Positions 59,845 to 64,000 of a DNA stretch of 64,000 bases are shown here, one piece after another. This stretch comes from Plazaster borealis. Lineage: Eukaryota > Echinodermata > Asteroidea > Forcipulatida > Labidiasteridae. Numbering within the stretch: position 1 is the first letter of the stretch; the number at the start of each line of letters is the position of its first letter. Where the stretch lies: the NCBI GenBank assembly GCA_021014325.1, contig CM037472.1, forward strand, positions 6,324,001-6,388,000, read 5' to 3'. A program made the translations under genes and the position numbers. Below the pieces are notes generated by a model. The model was not told where the DNA came from and did not search any database. It worked only from the letters and a program-made list of their open reading frames with translations.

Positions 59845-60950
59845 TCACGTTTCAAAAAGGCAGAAACGCCGTTAAAATGATTCAAGAATTCGAGCCACAT
59901 CCGTAGGTCAAGCTTCGCCCCTGCCGACAAACGTATCTTAAAGTGGGGGCGTGTGATACCCTTTGATAGTGCAATGAGGCGTCGCAGAAAAGCTCGACCC
60001 GGGGAAATGGCCCGGCATAAAAAATTCAAAGAACCAACAAGGGATTGGAGTGCAACCAGTGTAATTTTGCGGCGTGACAAAACGGCCGTAATCTGGGCGA
60101 TCATAGCTCTAACCTTGTCAGCTGGAACTTTAACTTGAGCTTGCAAAGCGTCAATCTCCAAACCCAGGTATGTAATAACCTGTACCGGGCCCTCTGTTTT
60201 TTCTTGAGCCAATGGCACCCCCAGTGAGCCACAAGCCAAAGTAAATGCACGCAGCAATTTATTACACTCAAAAGCAGAGGGGCCAACAAACAAAAAATCA
60301 TCAAGATAGTGCGTGACAAGGGAAGAGCTTGCAGCCCGCTTAACATGAAATTCTAAAAAAAAACTGAATTTTTCAAATAGGGAACAAGAAATAGCACACC
60401 CCATCGGCATGCACTTATCAAAATAAAAAAGACCATTAAAGGTAAAACCAAGCAGTTCATAATCAAGTGGTGATACGGGGAGAAGCCGAAAAGCTGATTT
60501 AATGTCCGCCTTTGCTAACCATGCATTGCGACCTGTTTGTAGCAACAAAGCCACTGCGGTATCAAAAGATGCGTAACGAACAGCACATAGTTTAGGATCA
60601 ATAAAGTCATTAATCGATTGACCTGCAGGAAATGACAGATGGTGAATAAGGCGGTATGTGTTAGGTTGACGTTTTGGTACAAGCCCAATTGGGGAACATT
60701 GCAAATTGTCAAATGGTCGTTTATGAAATGGACCGGCAATACGGCCTAAGCTAATCTCCTTTGCCAACTTCTCCCGCACCACTTGAGGGCGCTCGGCAGC
60801 CGAGGCCAAACAACCCGAATCCCGGGGTACGCGCGGTCCATCAAAACATAAGGAAAAACCTTTAGAAAAACCCGCCCTCAAAAGCCCTGCATCAACATCT
60901 AACGGGTAAACTTTCAACCATAAATCCAAAACAGAACAATTAATTGGAGT
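59823..60950 (-). CDS. reverse transcriptase of the retroelement
   Basis: The N-terminal region begins with LPTPINCSVLDLWLKVYP, as in related elements, at about 60953; no ATG lies near, so entry could be by splicing or read-through from gag. The RT motifs are clear: GLVPKRQPNTYRLIHHLS, motif A KADIKSAFRLLPV, motif B KCMPMGCAISC, and motif C YLDDFLFVG with both catalytic aspartates. The thumb follows (ITYLGLEIDA). The frame ends with a TAG at 59823-59825 that overlaps the RNase H frame. It synthesises cDNA from the element RNA. Confidence 0.92.
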   Translation of the reverse strand, partial: TPINCSVLDLWLKVYPLDVDAGLLRAGFSKGFSLCFDGPRVPRDSGCLASAAERPQVVREKLAKEISLGRIAGPFHKRPFDNLQCSPIGLVPKRQPNTYRLIHHLSFPAGQSINDFIDPKLCAVRYASFDTAVALLLQTGRNAWLAKADIKSAFRLLPVSPLDYELLGFTFNGLFYFDKCMPMGCAISCSLFEKFSFFLEFHVKRAASSSLVTHYLDDFLFVGPSAFECNKLLRAFTLACGSLGVPLAQEKTEGPVQVITYLGLEIDALQAQVKVPADKVRAMIAQITAVLSRRKITLVALQSLVGSLNFLCRAISPGRAFLRRLIALSKGITRPHFKIRLSAGAKLDLRMWLEFLNHFNGVSAFLKREWESPRR

Positions 60951-61049
60951 TGGGAGAACGAAAAGAATAATTCATTCCTTTCGCTGGAGCGCCCCCTTGA
61001 TTATGTTTCTGCGCCTGCTGCGGAGCCAATTTGGCAACTTGCCGACTTT

Positions 61050-62117
61050 TTACCTGGGCGCGAAACCCCGATTTAGCGGCTTGTTGTGGGGAGCTCTCGG
61101 GGAGGAATTAACCCAGCTCGAACGGCATCGAACTGCGCCATGACCACCACGCATACATTTGCTACAGCTGTGAGCAAATTTACATGCACTAAAGTGACAC
61201 CCTGTTAGGCTGTTAAATGCATAGCACAATCCAGGCCTACTGGGCGTCTGAAAAACTTGAGTTGGCCCATTATTATAATTAGCAGATGCACGCCAAGAAA
61301 CATTGGAAAGTGGGGCCGAAACCGCGGCTACTGTCAACCAAAGTTCCGTATCTAAGTTACCCCACGATCGCCCCGGATCAGCTTCCTGCTTCAAACGAAA
61401 TTGCTCATCGTATGTGCGCCAACCCAAACCAGGGTATTGGATTGACGCAGTGCGGATAACCTCCGCGTATTTCAACAGCTCAGCACATCGTGTGGGATGT
61501 TTCATGATATATATCGACACGAATGTGTTAAACGCCGATTGCCACATACCAAATGACTCAAACTTTTTGCGTAAGGGCCCTGGCTTTTTGATTACGAGCT
61601 GATTGCCCTCCATTACAAACTGCAAATGCTGATCCGGAGCTCTCGCAATAATCGCATTAGCGGTTTCTTTGTACAACAAAGCAAAATCAACGTACGCCCC
61701 TTCCCAAATTTTATCTTTAATGGCTTGGGGGACATGGAAACCAAGTGGAGTAAACTTAGTAATGCCCATCTGAGGAAGCGGGACAGGCCGCGTTCCTAAC
61801 TCCGTGTCAAAAGGACCTAGAGTAAGACCACTACTAGTACTACAAGCGCTAGCACTATTATTCAGATTAGCGGAATCATGGGAATTGGCCAACAAACTAA
61901 CGTGAGGCCCAGAATTATCACAAACACTATACTCACCACCCATTGCTGCCACTGGCGGCAATTAGGGCGGCGGAATCAAGGAGGGGGCTGGCGACACTGG
62001 ATCCCGAATACCCCGGGGTGGTATGGTCCCCGTATTGGTCATGTTGGTAGGAGCACTTGCCGGTGCACGAGCGGCTGCCGATGGAGCCTTCTTCCTCTTT
62101 TTCTGCGGGGGAGCCAT
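61050..62117 (-). CDS. gag-like ORF with a CCCH/CCHC zinc region, one internal TAA
   Basis: The likely start is the ATG at 62117-62115, giving MAPPQKKRKKAPSAAAR with a lysine-rich patch resembling a nuclear or nucleic-acid-binding signal and a Pro/Ala-rich tail. A TAA at 61962-61964 interrupts the frame, but the same frame continues open to 61050. The second part has a helical region (WEGAYVDFALLYKETANAI; WQSAFNTFVSIYIMKHP) and ends in a zinc-finger-like cluster (GLCYAFNSLTGCHFSACKFA, then HSCSKCMRGGHGAVRC), as in Ngaro ORF1. It presumably packages the element RNA. It ends CCC AGG TAA, and CCCAG|GTAAAA there could also serve as a splice donor toward the RT frame. Confidence 0.8.
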
Positions 62118-62661
62118 CTCCGCAAATCTAGCTGGGCAGCGCAGATCCCGTTGCGGTCGCTGCATGAACTTCAGCGAAGTTGTCACAATGATCAATGAAT
62201 CACCCGATGAAAAAAGTTGATTGTCAAAGATGCAAATTACAATAAATAATATTTTACGTCCAGTTCACGAATTGGTATGTCGCTCCAGATGTCGGAAAAC
62301 TCCACCGTCGAGCAGATGAATAAATGATTGTTAGGTCCGATGAATGATGAATTGAAGCCAGGAAAGGAAAAATTAAATTGTTCTTCTAACGCTAAGTCGA
62401 ACTAAAAACTGCCCTCCAGTGGCGAGAAGATAACCAAGTATTGCCGCAGATATGAAGTTAACGTACGGTAAGTGTAACAATAAAATTATTAACTTCACCA
62501 GTTCACGAAAGTGGCAAGCCAGAAACGACCCAAAAATGACAGCAAAGCAAAACTATCTGTTGGTACACAATCTATCCAATGGCAAGGCCGATGAGATGCA
62601 GTATGAGTGTGTCAAAGTAATTGCAGAAGAAGCAAACGAATTTTTCCCAAACACAAAATTA
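62118..62661 (-). other. 5' untranslated region of the retroelement
   Basis: No domain is seen on either strand. The plus-strand open frame at 62452-62712 extends into the A1 repeat and has no recognisable similarity. Confidence 0.5.
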
Positions 62662-63092
62662 AAATTAATAAAATTATGTATCCAGAAAATTAAAATTGCC
62701 CGTTCACATTGAAAGGCAGTGACAAAGTGACCTTGAATAAAAAGGACAGCCCAACCCGCGCTCATGATAGCGTCCCTAACAACGCAAGATAGAATCCCTT
62801 GGCTAAATGATGTCACACCCACCCTATTGACTGTATACCAAACAACATTCTATAATTAAGAGGACTGTAAAACAAAGCAATGTAAACAGTTTGCCCGCGA
62901 AAACATAATTACCTAAGTTGACCAAAATTAATACACGTATACACGGCATCCCCGCATGGTCAATACCCCTTAAGCTTGTACAATTTTATCCGCACTGGGC
63001 AGCATACTTGTACATGCACATAGCGTGCATGTATAAACAAATACACATTCGCCCTGTGTATAAAGCATTTTATCATTGATGGATAAAATGTG
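62662..63092 (-). repeat. A1 split direct repeat (5' terminal)
   Basis: 431 bp, the outer-left repeat in element orientation. It differs from A2 by a 4-bp deletion only, as far as I can see. Beyond 63092 similarity to the A2 flank stops within a few bases, which sets the element end. Confidence 0.92.
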
Positions 63093-63295
63093 ATATATAC
63101 AGTGTTTATTTCGGTTGCCAGGAGAATCTACAATTTTCATGACGGTGAAAATAAAGTTTGTGAAGTTTAATGCTGGTTTTCCCTCCATTTGAAATGAATT
63201 TACCCTACTCACACTTATATGTGTATGAAAAAGGAAATTGTTATACTGCATGTGTATCATCAGTTTTATTTTCTCTTCAAATGTCAGTCTTCTTT

Positions 63296-63618
63296 TTCTT
63301 GTGTGTCTTATCGCTCGACACCGTTCCTGCTGAACTCTGACCGTCACCCTCTATTGTGCTGGACTCTCCAATCTGTATCCCATGTTTCTTGTGTCTCTTT
63401 CGGCTCAACACCGTTCCTGTTGAACTCTGACCATGACCCTCCATTGTGCTATAGACTCCCCAATATGTGTCTTCCCATGTTTCTTGTGTCCCTTTTGGCT
63501 AGTCGACGTTTCTGTTGAACTCTGACCGTGACCCTCCATTGTGCTTGACTCCCCAATCAGTGTCTTCCCATGTTTCTTGTGTCCCTTTTGGCTAGTCGAC
63601 GTTTCATGTACCTCATCT
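63296..63618. repeat. 93-bp tandem repeat, about 3.5 units
   Basis: Units begin at about 63296, 63386, 63481 and 63574 with TCTTGTGTCYCTTTTGGCT and include TGTTGAACTCTGACCGTGAC and CCTCCATTGTGCT. The minus strand is open through the last two units (STSQKGHKKHGKT motif), because the period is close to a multiple of three. Whether it is translated is unknown. Confidence 0.8.
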
Positions 63619-64000
63619 GACAAATGAGCTGGCGTGCTCGGTGTAGCAGACGTGAGGGTCCAGTCGTTTCAGCTGTTCCTTCAGCATCTAGCAAAAGCAG
63701 AATAATGCAATCCATTGAGAACAAATTTAAAATTCACCCTTAAACTTCATAACTTGATTTAAATTTATGTTTTTCTTTTTTCTTTTCTTTGGGGGATTAC
63801 TTTAGAAAGACACTCAACTAATATTTCACTCATTATGACCAATAAATAATGTTAACTTTCATGAGCAAAGAACGTATCTCATTTGTCATAATGAATGAAA
63901 AAGTGGTGAGTGGATTGAACCGCCCTTCCTTTATTTTATTGTTTGTGTGTTATTTCTGTTTTATTTGTTATGGACACATGCAGATGGATAGCTTTAAATA
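63619..64000. other. window edge, no gene seen
   Basis: AT-rich sequence. A short minus-strand frame of about 20 codons ending at 63630 (starting ATG CTG AAG) is too short to support as a gene. Confidence 0.4.

Larger units (their letters stand above)
55793..63092 (-). mobile_element. Ngaro/DIRS-order tyrosine-recombinase retrotransposon, 7.3 kb
   Basis: Reading the minus strand the order is A1 repeat, gag-like ORF, reverse transcriptase, RNase H, tyrosine recombinase, SGNH hydrolase, B1, A2, B2. The split direct repeats (A1 ... B1-A2-B2) are the hallmark of PAT/Ngaro-type elements, which integrate a circular intermediate through a tyrosine recombinase rather than a DDE integrase. The extra hydrolase ORF is known in the Ngaro group. 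There are three ORF breaks: stops in gag and the recombinase and a frame change between RT and RNase H. The copy is therefore probably not autonomous, although its repeats are almost identical. Confidence 0.9.

Overview
This is a stretch of animal nuclear genome: AT-rich, with spliceosomal GT-AG introns, long introns and intergenic DNA full of MITEs, tRNA-derived SINEs, non-LTR retrotransposon tails and minisatellites. The genes are metazoan. I recognise the repeat families from memory as those of marine deuterostome invertebrates, most likely an echinoderm and probably a sea star; that taxonomic call is inference. There is no prokaryotic-type gene organisation, no CRISPR array and no functional tRNA or rRNA gene that I can support. 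Layout: positions 1-22,768 hold no complete gene. They contain AT-rich DNA, several MITE families, a 21-bp minisatellite (11,782-12,540), a 195-bp tandem duplication, one possible orphan minus-strand exon (11,546-11,655) and one unexplained minus-strand reading frame (19,895-20,150). Positions 22,769-42,600 are a complete plus-strand gene for a saccharopine dehydrogenase-like oxidoreductase (SCCPDH family). It has eleven exons with consistent GT-AG junctions and phases and encodes 431 residues. Its introns are packed with repeats. Positions 46,913-51,143 are a second plus-strand gene of the UPF0696/C11orf68 (DUF1917) family. Three exons are firm and a fourth, a tiny phase-compatible first exon, is proposed; the product would be 250 residues. 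Its first intron holds an interstitial telomere-type repeat. Positions 53,062-54,940 are a three-exon copy of a P2RX7 C-terminal-domain gene. Its splice sites and zinc-binding cysteines are intact, but it has an in-frame stop, a frameshift and no usable start codon, and it lies behind a GC-rich, CRE-bearing promoter-like segment. Positions 55,793-63,092 are a 7.3-kb minus-strand tyrosine-recombinase retrotransposon of the Ngaro/DIRS order, with split direct repeats (A1 ... B1-A2-B2). It carries gag-like, reverse transcriptase, RNase H and tyrosine recombinase frames and an additional SGNH-hydrolase frame with all its catalytic motifs. The ORFs carry three breaks although the two A repeats are almost identical. 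A 93-bp tandem repeat lies just beyond it. How it fits together: the two intact genes look like ordinary housekeeping or accessory metabolic genes with no evident functional link. The retroelement is a self-contained module: gag-like particle protein, RT/RNase H for cDNA synthesis, recombinase for integration of a circular intermediate, and a hydrolase of unknown role. It is the most interesting system in the window.
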